Source: Brucella pecoris
Lineage (GTDB): Bacteria; Pseudomonadota; Alphaproteobacteria; Rhizobiales; Rhizobiaceae
Reading direction: 5' to 3'
Length of the DNA: 64,000 nucleotides
Assembly: GCF_006376675.1 (NCBI RefSeq)
Contig: NZ_VEWK01000001.1
Location: 372,001 to 436,000 of the forward strand
Positions 44,693 to 54,402 of this stretch are shown here, piece after piece. The notes under the pieces were generated by a model. It ran no database searches. It had not been told where the DNA came from and worked only from the letters and a program-made list of their open reading frames with translations. Made by a program: the position numbers and the translations under genes. Numbering within the stretch: the stretch's first letter is position 1; every line of letters begins with the position of its first letter.

Positions 44693-46792
44693 ATCCAGTT
44701 CTTCCACGAAAGCCGCCCGATCCTGAATGAAACGGAAACGCGCTTCCGGTTTGGTACCCATCAGTTCATCGACGGTGTTGCGGGTTTCATCGATATAATC
44801 TTCGTCCACCTGAACACGCAGCAGAGTGCGTTTCCTCGGGTCCATGGTCGTTTCTTTGAGCTGCTCGGCGCGCATTTCGCCAAGGCCTTTGAAGCGCCCG
44901 ATTTCCACTTTTCCACGTCCGGTGAACATGGTGCGCAGAAGCTCGTCCTTGTGCGCTTCATCACGCGCATAAGCGACCTTTCCGCCCTGGCTCAAGCGGA
45001 AAAGCGGAGGCACTGCCAGATAGAGATGACCATTGCGGATCAGGTCGGACATCTCCTGATAGAAAAATGTGATGAGCAGCGATGCGATATGCGCACCATC
45101 GACGTCGGCGTCGGTCATGATGATAACGCGATCATAACGCAGGTCGTCTTCCCGATAATTCTTGCGCGTACCGCAGCCGAGTGCTTGAATCAGATCAGCA
45201 ATCTGCTGGTTTGCCGTCAGCTTTTCGCGTCCGGCACTGGCAACGTTCAAAATCTTACCACGCAACGGCAGAATAGCCTGATTGGCGCGATTACGTGCCT
45301 GTTTGGCTGAACCACCTGCCGAGTCACCTTCGACGATGAATAGTTCTGCCCCTGCGGCTGCGTTCTGCGTGCAATCGGCAAGCTTGCCGGGCAGGCGCAA
45401 CTTGCGCGTTGCGCTTTTGCGGACCGTTTCTTTCTCCTGACGACGGCGCAAACGCTCGTCCGCGCGGTCAATCACCCATTCCAGAAGGCGAGATGCTTCC
45501 TGCGGAGAGGCGGCAAGCCAGTGATCGAATGGATCGCGGATAGCATTTTCCACGATGCGCTGCGCCTCGACGGTCGCAAGCTTGTCTTTGGTCTGACCGA
45601 CAAATTCCGGCTCGCGGATGAAGACCGACAGCATGCCCGCAGCCGATACCATAACGTCATCAGTGGTAATGATCGAAGCGCGCTTGTTGTTGGTCAGTTC
45701 TGCATAGGCTTTTAGCCCTCGCGTCAAGGCAATACGCAGGCCCGCTTCATGCGTGCCTCCATCCCCGGTCGGAATGGTGTTACAGTAAGAATGGACGAAA
45801 CCGTCACCACCGAACCACGAAACCGCCCACTCTACGGCCCCATGTCCACCTTGTTTTTCGGTCTTGCCCGCAAAAATCTCCCGTGTGACCTGATGTTCCT
45901 TGCCAAGCGACGCCTCAAGATAGTCTTTCAGGCCGCCGGGGAAGTGGAACACGGCCTTTTCAGGTGTCTCCTTCTTAGGATCGAGCAGGGATGGATCGCA
46001 GTTCCAGCGGATTTCAACACCGCCGAACAGATAGGCTTTCGAGCGGGCCATGCGATAGAGGCGATGCGGATCGAACTGTGCTGTCTTGCCAAAAATATCG
46101 GGGTCTGGGTGAAAACGGACGCGGGTACCGCGACGATTATGCACTTCGCCGAGCTCTTCCAGTCCGCCTTGCGGAATGCCACGCGAGAAGCGCTGGCGAT
46201 AAAGACGGCGATTGCGTGCGACTTCCACTTCCAGCATATCGGAAAGGGCGTTCACCACCGAAACGCCAACGCCGTGCAGCCCCCCCGACGTTTCATAGGC
46301 CTTCCCGTCGAACTTGCCGCCCGCATGCAGCTTGGTCATGATGACTTCGAGCGTAGACTTTCCGGGTACCTGGGGATGTTCATCCACGGGAATGCCGCGT
46401 CCGTTGTCCGAAACAGTAACAAAACCATCGGCGTCAAAACTGACTTCGATAAAATTGGCATGCCCCGCGACCGCTTCGTCCATCGAGTTGTCAATGACTT
46501 CAGCGAAGAGATGATGCAGAGCTTTTTCGTCCGTACCGCCAATATACATGCCGGGACGCAGGCGCACCGGCTCCAGGCCTTCCAGAACACGGATGGATGA
46601 TGCGTTATAGTCGTCGCCTGCCGATGAAGCAGGCGGCGCCTTGACCGTGACCGGTTTCGGAACGGAGGGTGACGGCGCTGCTACCGGCTGCGCAACAGGT
46701 TGTGGCGCATCAGGTTTTTCACCCTGTCGCCCCTGTTCCCGTTCCCGGGCATTGCTGACCACTCTCGAGAAGAGATCGTTGCTATCGTCCAT
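44687..46792 (-). CDS. parE: DNA topoisomerase IV subunit B
   Basis: A 701-residue type II topoisomerase ATPase subunit. The GHKL ATPase (EVIDNSMDEAVAG, VSDNGRGIPVDEHP, TSGGLHGVGVSVVNALS), transducer, Toprim (FIVEGDSAGGSAKQARNR, IMTDADVDGAHIASLL) and C-terminal region are intact. A Pro/Ala/Gln-rich linker of about 60 residues precedes the ATPase, as in other alphaproteobacteria. Start ATG 46792 is chosen with GGAA upstream; the frame is open to 46879. Together with ParC it separates replicated chromosomes. It has AGSAKQ-type ParE rather than GyrB features. Confidence 0.94.
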   Translation of the reverse strand: MDDSNDLFSRVVSNAREREQGRQGEKPDAPQPVAQPVAAPSPSVPKPVTVKAPPASSAGDDYNASSIRVLEGLEPVRLRPGMYIGGTDEKALHHLFAEVIDNSMDEAVAGHANFIEVSFDADGFVTVSDNGRGIPVDEHPQVPGKSTLEVIMTKLHAGGKFDGKAYETSGGLHGVGVSVVNALSDMLEVEVARNRRLYRQRFSRGIPQGGLEELGEVHNRRGTRVRFHPDPDIFGKTAQFDPHRLYRMARSKAYLFGGVEIRWNCDPSLLDPKKETPEKAVFHFPGGLKDYLEASLGKEHQVTREIFAGKTEKQGGHGAVEWAVSWFGGDGFVHSYCNTIPTGDGGTHEAGLRIALTRGLKAYAELTNNKRASIITTDDVMVSAAGMLSVFIREPEFVGQTKDKLATVEAQRIVENAIRDPFDHWLAASPQEASRLLEWVIDRADERLRRRQEKETVRKSATRKLRLPGKLADCTQNAAAGAELFIVEGDSAGGSAKQARNRANQAILPLRGKILNVASAGREKLTANQQIADLIQALGCGTRKNYREDDLRYDRVIIMTDADVDGAHIASLLITFFYQEMSDLIRNGHLYLAVPPLFRLSQGGKVAYARDEAHKDELLRTMFTGRGKVEIGRFKGLGEMRAEQLKETTMDPRKRTLLRVQVDEDYIDETRNTVDELMGTKPEARFRFIQDRAAFVEELDI

Positions 46793-47101
46793 CTGTTCCG
46801 AAAAGCTCTCTATCTGAATTTCAGGGGGGCGCTGCCGAGCCTGCTCGCCATCGACCGGAAAATATTGTTCGCGAATCACCTAAATGATGCCACGCGCGCC
46901 CGCGAAAGGCGACTAAAGTTCGCCTTACGTTCCGCTTTCGCACTGCTTTTTCAAAGGGTTTTGTTCAGAACGGAACTGATTTGCACCAGAAAGAAGGCGA
47001 AAGTCAAACAAGCAGGACATTTCCGATCAAATTGGATGGAAACGCTGTGGCAGTTCGCATAGAGCGATGACGGGGAATGGTCAGAATACCGAGAGTTTGA
47101 A

Positions 47102-48031
47102 ATGCAGAGCAGCGCAACAAGCGGCATGGAAGCGCACGTAAAGGGCATGGCGATTATGGTGCTCTCGGTGCTTCTGCTGCCGCTGATGGATGCCATCGGC
47201 AAGTGGCTTGCCATGGTGGACAATATGCCTCCGGCAACTGTCACCTTCATGCGTTTCTTTATTCAGTGTTGGTTGATGTTCTTTATCCTGCTCATTGTTG
47301 GCGGTTTTGCTGCGCTGCGAACACAGCATCTGGCGGGCAATCTCATTCGTGGTGTGTTAATGGGGTTCGGTGGGCTCTGCTTCTTTACGGCGGTAAAATA
47401 TATGCCGCTGGCGGATGCGATGGCTGTCTTCTTTGCAGAGCCGCTTATTCTGACGCTCCTTTCGGCCATTTTCCTGAAGGAAAAAGTGGGCTGGAGAAGG
47501 TTCAGTGCTGTCGGTGTCGGCCTCATCGGCACGATGATCGTGATCCAGCCGAGTTTCGAGATTTTCGGCGCTGTCTCGCTTCTGCCATTGGCAACAGCCG
47601 TAACCTTCGCGATCTATCTGATCCTGAACCGCAAATACGGCGCCAAGGAGAGCCCGCTTGTAATGCAGTTCTATGCGGGCGTAGGCGGATGGGTGTTCGC
47701 CGGGATTGCGATGATTTTCGGAACTGCAGCGGGTCTTGGCGACCTGAGTTTCGGTCTGCCTCGTGGCATCCAGCCTTGGCTGCTTTTGTTGCTTCTGGGA
47801 ACCATCGGCACGGTAAGCCACCTGATGGTCGTGCAGGCATTCAAGCTCGCACCAGCATCCATGCTCGCACCGTTCCAATATCTGGAAATCGTCAATGCTG
47901 TTCTGGTGGGCCTGATCTTGTTCGGCGATTTCCCGACGCCATCGAAATGGTGTGGTATTGCGATCATTGTTGGATCAGGCTTCTATGTTTTCATGCGCGA
48001 GCGCCGCGTGAAAGCTGATGCAGTGGTTTAG
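47102..48031 (+). CDS. EamA/DMT family transporter
   Basis: A 309-residue protein with two EamA domains, ten predicted membrane segments (VLSVLLLPLMDAIGKWLAM ... WCGIAIIVGSGFYVF). The paired repeat VKYMPLADAMAVFFAEPLIL / FKLAPASMLAPFQYLEIVN is typical of drug/metabolite exporters and S-adenosylmethionine or choline-type permeases. Substrate unknown. GAGAGTTTGAA precedes the start. Confidence 0.88.
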   Translation: MQSSATSGMEAHVKGMAIMVLSVLLLPLMDAIGKWLAMVDNMPPATVTFMRFFIQCWLMFFILLIVGGFAALRTQHLAGNLIRGVLMGFGGLCFFTAVKYMPLADAMAVFFAEPLILTLLSAIFLKEKVGWRRFSAVGVGLIGTMIVIQPSFEIFGAVSLLPLATAVTFAIYLILNRKYGAKESPLVMQFYAGVGGWVFAGIAMIFGTAAGLGDLSFGLPRGIQPWLLLLLLGTIGTVSHLMVVQAFKLAPASMLAPFQYLEIVNAVLVGLILFGDFPTPSKWCGIAIIVGSGFYVFMRERRVKADAVV

Positions 48032-48042
48032 CGGCCAGGCAG

Positions 48043-48810
48043 CTATTTGAGCTGACGTGCGCCGAAGACTGCCTCGAAAGCTTTTCCCATAGCGACGTCC
48101 AGGTCGCTCATCGTCACCGGCAATCCCAGATCTACGAGGCTGGTGACGCCGTGTTCCGCGATTCCGCAAGGAACGATTCCAGAATAATGACTGAGATCTG
48201 GTTCGACATTGATGGCGATGCCGTGAAAGCTGACCCAGCGGCGAAGGCGGATGCCTATGGCCGCGATCTTATCTTCGCACATGGTGCCATTTGGAAGGCA
48301 GGGCTTTTCTGGCCGTGTCACCCATACGCCGACGCGATCTTCGCGACGCTCGCCTTTGACGTTGAATTCGGCAAGGCTTTCAATGATCCATTGTTCAAGT
48401 GCTGTCACGAAGGCGCGTACGTCCTCGCGGCGACGTTTCAGGTCGAGCATTACATAGGCGACGCGCTGGCCGGGGCCATGATAAGTATACTCACCGCCGC
48501 GCCCAGTGTTGAAGACGGGGAGACTGTCTGGAGTCAGGAGATCGCTTGCATTGGCGCTGGTGCCTGCGGTGTATAGCGACGGATGTTCAACCAGCCAAAC
48601 AAGTTCATTTGCAGTATCTTCCCGAATAGCCTGGACACGTGCTTCCATGAAAGCGAGAGCTTCCTCATAGTCCGTAAGTCCTTCTGTAACGACCCAGTCC
48701 ACGGGAGGCGCATCCGCCAGGAGCGGCAGAAAATGAGTCTCCAGTGCATCGCGTTCACGCGGCTTCTGTGAATCTGTCTCGAAAATGGGGGAGGTAGAAC
48801 TATTCATCAT
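48043..48810 (-). CDS. lipB: Octanoyltransferase LipB
   Basis: A 255-residue enzyme that moves octanoyl from acyl-carrier protein to lipoyl domains. Motifs: [38 protein letters not shown], catalytic Lys in [10 protein letters not shown] and Cys in [10 protein letters not shown]. The ATG at 48810 (MMNSS) is chosen; the frame is open 62 codons further but without family content. Confidence 0.93.
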   Translation of the reverse strand: MMNSSTSPIFETDSQKPRERDALETHFLPLLADAPPVDWVVTEGLTDYEEALAFMEARVQAIREDTANELVWLVEHPSLYTAGTSANASDLLTPDSLPVFNTGRGGEYTYHGPGQRVAYVMLDLKRRREDVRAFVTALEQWIIESLAEFNVKGERREDRVGVWVTRPEKPCLPNGTMCEDKIAAIGIRLRRWVSFHGIAINVEPDLSHYSGIVPCGIAEHGVTSLVDLGLPVTMSDLDVAMGKAFEAVFGARQLK

Positions 48811-48868
48811 GATGAAAGCATATGGCGGTTTTGTAGCGTGACCACCAGATGTCAAAATGCCTCCCCGA

Positions 48869-50290
48869 TCAATGAATCGCGAGCGGCACTTCCTTTTCGC
48901 ATCGATTACGCCCCGCTTGTTTTGCCCGGTATAGGGCGCGGTCAGCGGCGTTGACGAGATGACTATAGTCTGGATGACCGTTGAATGCTGCAACACCGAT
49001 AGACAAAGTCACAGACTGGCGTGCGCCATCAGGAAGATTCATTGGCTGTTGCGCTATCTGGTTGCGCAGTTCCTCACCAATCGCAAAAGCCTTGCTTTCG
49101 TTGGCCTCCACAAGGGCGACCAGAAACTCTTCCCCGCCGTAGCGGAACACGAAATCGCTTGGACGGCATAGTGACAGGATCGCCCCGGCAACTTGCTGAA
49201 GAACTGCATCGCCAGCGCTGTGTCCATAGGTGTCGTTGATGTTCTTGAAATGATCGATGTCGATCATCAGAACGCTCAGATTCATAGCCCTTTGTGAAGC
49301 CATACGTACTTCGCGGGTCAGTATGGAGGGCATGAAACGGCGGTTGAGTGCACGCGTCAACGGATCTCGGCCCGTCTCCATTGCAGCGGCCGCCTGAAAC
49401 AGTTCAGACAACAGGAATTTCATCTCACCGATCTTGGTTTGAAACAGTGCAAGTGAGGCGGCCAGTTCGACGGGATTGTCCTTGCGTGCATTGTTGATGG
49501 CCGGCAGTAGATTATCGTCTATATGGTCTACATTCCGGCGGATATTCTCCAATGTAGCGGAGTTGGAGAACATGAGATCGGCCTTGTGCTGTAACCACAA
49601 TCCGAAATCCGAGCTTGCGAGCGAGTGAAGCGGACTGTCGGAATTGCCGTACAGGTTGAAGAGGAGTGACTGGCTCCATTCCATGAGCGCGGCGCGTTGC
49701 GATTCGCGCTCAAGGGGAAAATCGTGGCTGAGCGTGAAGGCCCGGTAAGCTTCATCGGTCTGGGCGCTTTCGCGCGCGTCCTTGACGAAAGCTTGGCTCA
49801 TGATTTCAATCGCGATGTCGATGGCGTTGCTGACATGCACGATAAGGTGCGCCAGGACCTCACGTGAAGCAACCTCTAGACTCAGTTGACGAACGATCTC
49901 GTTTTTGAGCAGACGCGCGCCCTGCATAACGACATGGATCGGTACGTCGATACGGGCATGAACTTCGCCAACCTTGCGCTGCTCGCGGATGAATGCTTCG
50001 ACATCGCATGCGTTTCTCTGGAACATTTTCAAAAGCCAGTCGCTCAGCGAATTATGCAGTCGCTCCTGTACCATTTTCTGGGAGAGAAAAGTGGCGGCAT
50101 CGCGGTTACTCATGAGGCGGCTATAGAAAACGCTGACAAATTGCTCGCGATGGCGGCTGATCAGATCACGGAGAAGGCGCGCATGTTCTTCGGGCAGGCC
50201 GCTGATTAGCTCGATCCATTCGACTTGCGTGGTGCCCAGTCCTGTTTTCGACCCCCATGTAGCGTCGATTTCAGAGGTCGAATAATCCAT
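48869..50290 (-). CDS. Globin-coupled diguanylate cyclase
   Basis: A 473-residue cytoplasmic sensor enzyme. Residues about 20-170 form a protoglobin-type sensor globin with the proximal heme His at H111 in VGEVHARID, as in DosC. A helical middle region (about 175-310) carries the dimerisation signal. The GGDEF domain follows with GGEEF at 385-389 and the RPSD (RxxD) inhibitory site at 376-379. It should make cyclic di-GMP in response to oxygen or another gas ligand. It has no adjacent phosphodiesterase, unlike E. coli dosC-dosP. Confidence 0.9.
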   Translation of the reverse strand: MDYSTSEIDATWGSKTGLGTTQVEWIELISGLPEEHARLLRDLISRHREQFVSVFYSRLMSNRDAATFLSQKMVQERLHNSLSDWLLKMFQRNACDVEAFIREQRKVGEVHARIDVPIHVVMQGARLLKNEIVRQLSLEVASREVLAHLIVHVSNAIDIAIEIMSQAFVKDARESAQTDEAYRAFTLSHDFPLERESQRAALMEWSQSLLFNLYGNSDSPLHSLASSDFGLWLQHKADLMFSNSATLENIRRNVDHIDDNLLPAINNARKDNPVELAASLALFQTKIGEMKFLLSELFQAAAAMETGRDPLTRALNRRFMPSILTREVRMASQRAMNLSVLMIDIDHFKNINDTYGHSAGDAVLQQVAGAILSLCRPSDFVFRYGGEEFLVALVEANESKAFAIGEELRNQIAQQPMNLPDGARQSVTLSIGVAAFNGHPDYSHLVNAADRALYRAKQAGRNRCEKEVPLAIH

Positions 50291-50621
50291 GTTTCTACTC
50301 CTTGCGGTGACCGCAAGGCTCCGCCCGCTACCGGTTAGAAACCAGCGCCAGATCGGCTTTGCGAATCGGAGATTCTACGGTCTTCCCCTTGTTTCAAGGG
50401 GCTGTGTGCGAACTCAACAAGTCCCTGATATCTCGACTTTCTTAAAAATCTCTCCGCAAAATTGCAGGTTAATAATTGGGGCCAGTCGAGGGCATTTTTT
50501 GTAGATCGCGCTCGAGATTGATAGAGCGTCGTAAGATTAAGTGACTTTACCACGTGGCTGTTTGGCCTACCTATCTGCGGGCAAGATTCCAATTCTGGCA
50601 AATTCTCGAAAGGAACCCGGA
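50291..50621. other. Intergenic region between the diguanylate cyclase and the basic secreted protein
   Basis: 331 bases carrying divergent promoters. No gene, repeat or riboswitch was recognised. Confidence 0.4.
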
Positions 50622-50960
50622 ATGAGATTTAAGTTACTTTCTGCAGTTGTAGCGCTTTTCGCGGTTACCGCTGTCGCCGAAGCGGGTACGCCCGTTGCTC
50701 CGGCTCCGATTCCGGCAATTGCGACCGATAGCGCCGGCCCGGCTATTCAAGTTGATTATCGCTGCCGTCGCGGCATGGTCCGCACCCCGAGCGGTCGTTG
50801 TGTTACGGATCGTCGCTGGCGGGATGATCGTCGTGGATGGGATCGTCATTCACCACGTTATTATCGCGAACGGGACCGTGATCGCCGCTGGCGTCACGAT
50901 CGCGACCGTCATCGTAATCGGGTCTATATCGAGCCGCGCCGTCGCGGTCCGCATAATTAA
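50622..50960 (+). CDS. Small secreted Arg/Asp-rich protein
   Basis: A 112-residue protein with a signal peptide (MRFKLLSAVVALFAVTAVAEA, residues 1-21). The mature part has a Pro/Ala segment, two cysteines (YRCRRGMV, GRCVTDRR), then an extreme Arg/Asp/His run (WRDDRRGWDRHSPRYYRERD). It resembles small basic secreted proteins of Rhizobiales with a GxRTPSGRC pair. Function unknown. GAAAGGAACCCGG precedes the ATG. Ended by a terminator. Confidence 0.75.
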   Translation: MRFKLLSAVVALFAVTAVAEAGTPVAPAPIPAIATDSAGPAIQVDYRCRRGMVRTPSGRCVTDRRWRDDRRGWDRHSPRYYRERDRDRRWRHDRDRHRNRVYIEPRRRGPHN

Positions 50961-50966
50961 AGAAAG

Positions 50967-50995
50967 AAAAGAGCAGCGGTTTCGCTGCTCTTTTT
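50967..50995 (+). terminator. Rho-independent terminator after the small secreted protein
   Basis: GAGCAGCG-GTTT-CGCTGCTC-TTTTT with an upstream A-run; shared with the convergent LOV kinase end. Confidence 0.93.
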
Positions 50996-52481
50996 ATACT
51001 GGCTCGGTTTGTGTGCCTGAAATAGTGTCGATTTGCGGGAAAACATCCGGCGTCATGGGCGCCAGTACATCAATGACGAGGCCGCTTGGCGCGAAGTTCA
51101 CATCGCAATTGGCCTTCAATTCCCCGGTCAATACGGAATATAGCAGCCTTTGACCGAACCCGCGGCGTGCGGGACGTTCGACCGTCGGCCCACCACTTTC
51201 GACCCAGCGCATGTGAAATTTCCGATCGCGCTGTCTTTCGATGACCTCCCAATCAAACTCGACTGTGCCGCTTTCATTGGAGAGCGCTCCGTACTTCACG
51301 GCATTGGTTGCGAGTTCGTATAAGCCTAACGAAAGTGAAACTGTCACTCGGTCGCTCACCACAAGCGCTGGACCATTCATGCGGATACGATGACCGAATG
51401 TACTGTTAAACGGGGCAAGGGCGGTTTCACAAATCTGGCTGATCGTCGTCCCCGTCCAATCGTCCTTGAGCAGCATGTCGTGGGCCTGACTCAGTGCTCG
51501 AAGCCTCTCGCTGAACAGTTCGTTGGCAGTTTGGGGATTAGTGGCATTGCGCAAGGTCTGGTTGGCTATCGATTGCACCATAGCCATTGAGTTCTTGAAG
51601 CGGTGCGATATTTCGCGCGTAACCAGCGCCTTATCTGCCTCGACTTTTTTGCGTTCGGTGACATCAATGACGATGCCCAGAAGCGCAGGGGTCTTGCCGA
51701 GGAGTGCTTTGGCGCGGGTTTCAACCCAGCGCACCTGGCCCAACCTGTTGATGATGCGATACTCAACCCTGAAGGGCTTGTTAGTGGCAAAAGATTCCTG
51801 AGATCGCTGGATCAGCATCATTCGGTCTTCAAGTACCACCATTTCGATGATTTTGTCGTAGTTGACGGGTTCGTCGGGTGTCAGTCCGAAAATGCGCCGG
51901 TATTCCGCCGAGCAACTGATTTCTCCGGTATGATAATCCCGCGTCCAGAAACCGACATTCGCCACCTCAATGATATACTGGAGCTGATCGTAACTGCGCT
52001 GCTTTTCGATTGAAAGCGTTTCGCGTTCCTTTTCAAGCTCAACCAATTTGCCGAGTTCCAGCGTCACATCGAGCTGCGATGCAACGAAGTGATGAATCTC
52101 ACCTGCTTCGGTTTTAACCGGGGAAATATGAAGCCGGTTCCAGAATGGCTCGCCAGACTTCTTATAATTGAGGATATCGATGTCGATTGATTGTTCGGCG
52201 TCCAGCGCCGTGTGGATGATCTCGACATGTTTCGGATCTGTGCCAGGGCCTTGAAGGAAGCGGCAATTCTTTCCGATGATTTCATCGGCCTCATAGCCGG
52301 TCAGGTTCTGGAAAGCCTTGTTTGCAAAGACGATAGGATTGTCCGGCAGACGGGGATTTGTGATGAGCATTGGCATAGGCGTCAGTTCAACCGCCGCCGT
52401 GAAAGGATTCGCTTCCTGGGAGAAGGATGCTCCCAATACTTTTACGGACGGCTGTACTCTTTTTGCCAATGCAAACCCCAC
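50994..52481 (-). CDS. Blue-light LOV histidine kinase
   Basis: A 495-residue sensor kinase. The N-terminal LOV/PAS domain (about residues 25-145) has the flavin-reactive Cys at C73 in [10 protein letters not shown] second PAS domain covers about 165-278. The HWE/HisKA2 phosphoacceptor is H293 in [10 protein letters not shown], followed by the ATPase domain with [18 protein letters not shown] and the GQRLL G-box near the C-terminus. The sequence closely resembles, from memory, the Brucella LOV-HK in which light forms a cysteinyl-flavin bond and raises virulence. It has no partner response regulator here. Stop and the terminator at 50967 almost touch. Confidence 0.95.
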   Translation of the reverse strand: MGFALAKRVQPSVKVLGASFSQEANPFTAAVELTPMPMLITNPRLPDNPIVFANKAFQNLTGYEADEIIGKNCRFLQGPGTDPKHVEIIHTALDAEQSIDIDILNYKKSGEPFWNRLHISPVKTEAGEIHHFVASQLDVTLELGKLVELEKERETLSIEKQRSYDQLQYIIEVANVGFWTRDYHTGEISCSAEYRRIFGLTPDEPVNYDKIIEMVVLEDRMMLIQRSQESFATNKPFRVEYRIINRLGQVRWVETRAKALLGKTPALLGIVIDVTERKKVEADKALVTREISHRFKNSMAMVQSIANQTLRNATNPQTANELFSERLRALSQAHDMLLKDDWTGTTISQICETALAPFNSTFGHRIRMNGPALVVSDRVTVSLSLGLYELATNAVKYGALSNESGTVEFDWEVIERQRDRKFHMRWVESGGPTVERPARRGFGQRLLYSVLTGELKANCDVNFAPSGLVIDVLAPMTPDVFPQIDTISGTQTEPV

Positions 52482-52729
52482 TCGCTGAAAACGCTTACAA
52501 GCTGCCCTACTTCACGCAAGTTATCCGATTGTTGCTTAATTTGCTAACAAAAATAATGGAATAGCCAGAACGAAGTATCATTCTATCCGTTAAACGACAG
52601 ATAAAAAATCCATATATTGCGAGGCAATAGCTCGGTGAAAATAAGGTATGCTCATGGTTTCTGGCAATATTCAGCGTGCATTCATAAACGGGCAGCAATA
52701 ATGGCATCATTGAAATGGAGAACCACAGG

Positions 52730-53254
52730 ATGAACACCTTCAAAAAGATGATGGTCGGCCTTGTCGGTGCGAGCTTTCTGATCGGCGCGATGGTTCCGGT
52801 CTCCGCTGCGCCTGTCATGCCAACTGCGCCTGCGGCAAGCCCTGCGACTGGCAACGAGAATGTTCAGCAGGTCCGTGACGACCGCTGGCGTCGCGGACCG
52901 GGACATGGGCACTGGGGTGGACACCGGCCTGGGTATCGTCCGGGTTGGCACGGACGTCCTTACCGTCCGGGACCGGGTTATTGGAATGGTTATCGCGGTG
53001 ACCGCTATTATCGCCACGGCTATCGCCGCCATAATGACGGATGGTGGTATCCGCTTGCTGCATTTGGTGCAGGAGCAATCATAGGTGGTGCGATTGCCGC
53101 TCCGCCGCCACCGCCAGTCTATCGCGCACCTGCTTACGGCTACAGCAATGCGCATGTCCAGTGGTGTTATAATCGTTATCGCTCCTATCGGGCCTCGGAT
53201 AATACTTTCCAGCCGTATAACGGTCCTCGTCAGCAGTGTTATTCGCCATACTGA
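52730..53254 (+). CDS. BA14K-like secreted protein
   Basis: A 174-residue protein with a signal peptide (residues 1-25, cut after VSA). A Gly/His/Arg/Trp/Tyr-rich middle ([20 protein letters not shown]) is followed by a hydrophobic stretch ([15 protein letters not shown]). The C-terminal BA14K-type signature is [20 protein letters not shown] with cysteines spaced as in the family, ending QQCYSPY. BA14K proteins are immunoreactive Brucella antigens that affect lipopolysaccharide. An alternative ATG lies at 52715. Its own terminator follows. Confidence 0.9.
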   Translation: MNTFKKMMVGLVGASFLIGAMVPVSAAPVMPTAPAASPATGNENVQQVRDDRWRRGPGHGHWGGHRPGYRPGWHGRPYRPGPGYWNGYRGDRYYRHGYRRHNDGWWYPLAAFGAGAIIGGAIAAPPPPPVYRAPAYGYSNAHVQWCYNRYRSYRASDNTFQPYNGPRQQCYSPY

Positions 53255-53279
53255 TAATGGAATTCCGTTAAATTCAAAG

Positions 53280-53311
53280 AAGCCGCCCTTTAAGGGCGGC
53301 TTTCTTTTTGT
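53280..53311 (+). terminator. Rho-independent terminator after the BA14K-like gene
   Basis: AGCCGCCCTT-TAAGGGCGGCT followed by TTCTTTTT; GC-rich 9-bp stem. Confidence 0.9.
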
Positions 53312-53455
53312 GGAATAAGTCTAGCAACTGTATCCATGAGTAATTGTCATCCATATCAGTGCATTCTAAAAGGCGCTCGGGGCGAAGTTTCGGGGCGCAC
53401 TTGTTGAAACGCTACGACCTTCGCCATTTCAGAAGCGAGCGCCACAGGAGACGGA

Positions 53456-54358
53456 ATGCGCCAGATTTTACCCAAAGCATTGGCCGGAGTAATTATACTC
53501 GGAATACTGAGCGTAGTACTTGGTTCCTGGTACACGATTGACGAAGGTGAGCGCGGCGTTGTTTTGCGCTATGGTGCTGTTTCCGGCGTTGCGCAGCCGG
53601 GGCTCGGCTTCAAAATTTCACTGATCGATTCGATTATACGCATATCCGTGCAATCCAAGGCTGCGATTTATAACAGCATGGAAGCCTACAGCCGCGATCA
53701 GCAGCCGGCTACCATGAATCTTTCTGTCAATTATCGTATTCCGCCAGATCGTGTGGAAGAGGTATATGCGACCTATGGTGGCGAAGACGGTCTGTTATCC
53801 CGTCTTGTCGAGCGACGCGTCTTTGAGGAAAGCAAGACGGTCTTCGGCAAGTTCAATGCTGTGACGGCCATTCAGGAACGCAGCCGTCTCAATCAGGAAA
53901 TCGCTGAAGCGATCCAGAACAGTGTGCGCGGCCCGGTCATCATCGACACAGTGCAGATCGAAAACATTGATTTCTCGGATGCCTATGAACAATCCATCGA
54001 ACAGCGCATGCTGGCCGAAGTCGAGGTGCAGCGTCTCCGCCAGAATGCAGAACGCGAAAAAGTGCAGGCTGAAATCACCGTTACACAGGCAAAAGCCCAA
54101 GCTGATGCTCGCCGGGCTGAGGCGCAGGCCCAAGCTGATGCCGTTCGTCTGCAGGCTGAGGCGGAGGCTGAAGCGATACAGGTAAAAGGCGAAGCAGAAG
54201 CAACCGCGATCAAGGCGCGTGGCGATGCACTTCGTGATAATCCGGGTCTCGTGGCATTGACGCAGGCTGAACGATGGGATGGTCGGTTGCCAAGCACGAT
54301 GCTGCCAAATGGAGCAGTTCCTATGCTGAACCTGAACAATTCTCAGACACAGCAGTAA
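53456..54358 (+). CDS. Prohibitin-like SPFH-domain membrane protein
   Basis: A 300-residue protein. An N-terminal membrane anchor (residues 8-25, LAGVIILGILSVVLGSWY) is followed by the SPFH domain (TIDEGERGVVLRYGAVSGVA...GFKISLIDSI), and a long Glu/Ala/Gln coiled coil (REKVQAEITVTQAKAQADAR) continues to the C-terminus. Resembles bacterial prohibitin/HflC-type scaffolds that form ring assemblies and modulate proteases such as FtsH. No NfeD partner is adjacent. GGAGACGGA precedes the start. Confidence 0.9.
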   Translation: MRQILPKALAGVIILGILSVVLGSWYTIDEGERGVVLRYGAVSGVAQPGLGFKISLIDSIIRISVQSKAAIYNSMEAYSRDQQPATMNLSVNYRIPPDRVEEVYATYGGEDGLLSRLVERRVFEESKTVFGKFNAVTAIQERSRLNQEIAEAIQNSVRGPVIIDTVQIENIDFSDAYEQSIEQRMLAEVEVQRLRQNAEREKVQAEITVTQAKAQADARRAEAQAQADAVRLQAEAEAEAIQVKGEAEATAIKARGDALRDNPGLVALTQAERWDGRLPSTMLPNGAVPMLNLNNSQTQQ

Positions 54359-54402
54359 TCCCCGGACTACCGATATGATCTAGCAAAAGACCAGCGCGGT
54401 GC

